Shown: positions 63,784 to 64,000 of the stretch, one piece after another
Numbering within the stretch: position 1 is the stretch's first letter
Layout: each line of letters begins with the position of its first letter
Assembly: GCF_000006565.2 (NCBI RefSeq)
Contig: NC_031475.1
Span: 4,230,522 to 4,294,521 of the forward strand
Source of the DNA: Toxoplasma gondii ME49
Lineage: Eukaryota; Apicomplexa; Conoidasida; Eucoccidiorida; Sarcocystidae
Length of the DNA: 64,000 nucleotides
Direction of reading: 5' to 3'
The notes under the pieces: generated by a model
Database searches by the model: none
What the model was told of the DNA's origin: nothing
Seen by the model: the letters and a program-made list of their open reading frames with translations, nothing else
Made by a program: the position numbers and the translations under genes

Positions 63784-64000
63784 TCACTCGTGTAGCCTGA
63801 ATGCCCGGTCTACTCCACTGGGATCCATTTTCTGCATTTCCCCCGCACTCGAGACCGTTTCCGCTGCCTTTTCTTTCTTGGCGATTGTCACATGCAAGTC
63901 GCACCCTTCCGCAGGGTAGTCCGACTGTCCCTTTTTGGCCTCCAGAGACGTTTCCTTTCCTCGCGAAAAAACGCCATAGTGGCGACCCGCCTCCGACCAC
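63784..64000 (-). CDS. Possible C-terminal coding exon of a gene lying off the right edge
   Basis: A minus-strand frame is open from the window edge to a TGA at 63786-63784 (71 codons). Its composition is protein-like: GRHYGVFSRGKETSLEAKKG, then YPAEGCDLHVTIAKKEKAAE and GVDRAFRLHE. It has no start codon of useful position, so it would be the last exon of a leftward gene. No family is recognised. The overlapping plus frame at 63395-63919 looks like its antisense shadow. Chance cannot be ruled out. Confidence 0.35.
   Translation of the reverse strand, partial: WSEAGRHYGVFSRGKETSLEAKKGQSDYPAEGCDLHVTIAKKEKAAETVSSAGEMQKMDPSGVDRAFRLHE

Overview
The window looks like nuclear DNA of a tissue-cyst-forming coccidian (Toxoplasma gondii or a close relative such as Hammondia or Neospora). 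The evidence is intron-rich genes with GTRAGT donors, mixed base composition with TGCATGC-rich non-coding DNA, long low-complexity protein extensions, scattered decayed fragments of mitochondrial cox3 and cox1, and a ketopantoate hydroxymethyltransferase/ketopantoate reductase fusion gene. The species is inferred. No bacterial, viral or organellar gene cluster is present, apart from the mitochondrial-derived fragments.

Layout, left to right: (1) 2-10302 (+) membrane-anchored cyclic-nucleotide phosphodiesterase, with its 5' end possibly off the window; (2) 13988-17317 (-) AGFG-type ArfGAP-fold protein with NPF motifs; (3) 19767-22647 (+) DENR/Tma22 translation factor; (4) 25671-35490 (+) PanB-PanE fusion of pantothenate synthesis; (5) 38024-39970 (+) REEP/Yop1 (TB2/DP1/HVA22) ER-shaping protein; (6) 41407-44588 (-) histone PARylation factor 1 (HPF1) homologue; (7) 47084-51416 (-) TRAPPC13 homologue; (8) 52832-about 56316 (+) secretory insulysin-type M16 metalloprotease; (9) 57266-60100 (-) SLC13/DASS anion transporter; (10) 63784-64000 (-) the probable last coding exon of a gene lying mostly off the window.

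Exon models were built by hand: splice sites were chosen so that reading phase and family conservation agree across each junction. Where this failed the entry says so (PDE membrane region, HPF1 exon 3/4, PanE last exon, TRAPPC13 last exon, M16 last exon). The genes are individually transcribed eukaryotic genes and do not form an operon. Themes are cAMP/cGMP signalling, vesicle traffic and ER shape (AGFG, REEP, TRAPPC13), translation recycling (DENR), CoA precursor synthesis (PanB-PanE), DNA-damage ADP-ribosylation (HPF1), proteolysis and solute transport.

The most unusual signals are a voltage-sensor-like S4 pattern (Arg every third residue) in the phosphodiesterase membrane domain, an HPF1 homologue keeping its catalytic Asp-Glu pair, an AGFG protein that has lost the GAP arginine finger but carries EH-binding NPF motifs, three copies of the same small piece of mitochondrial cox3 within 22 kb, and an M16 gene whose seven firmly placed introns are all 52-61 nt, unlike the mostly much longer introns around it.
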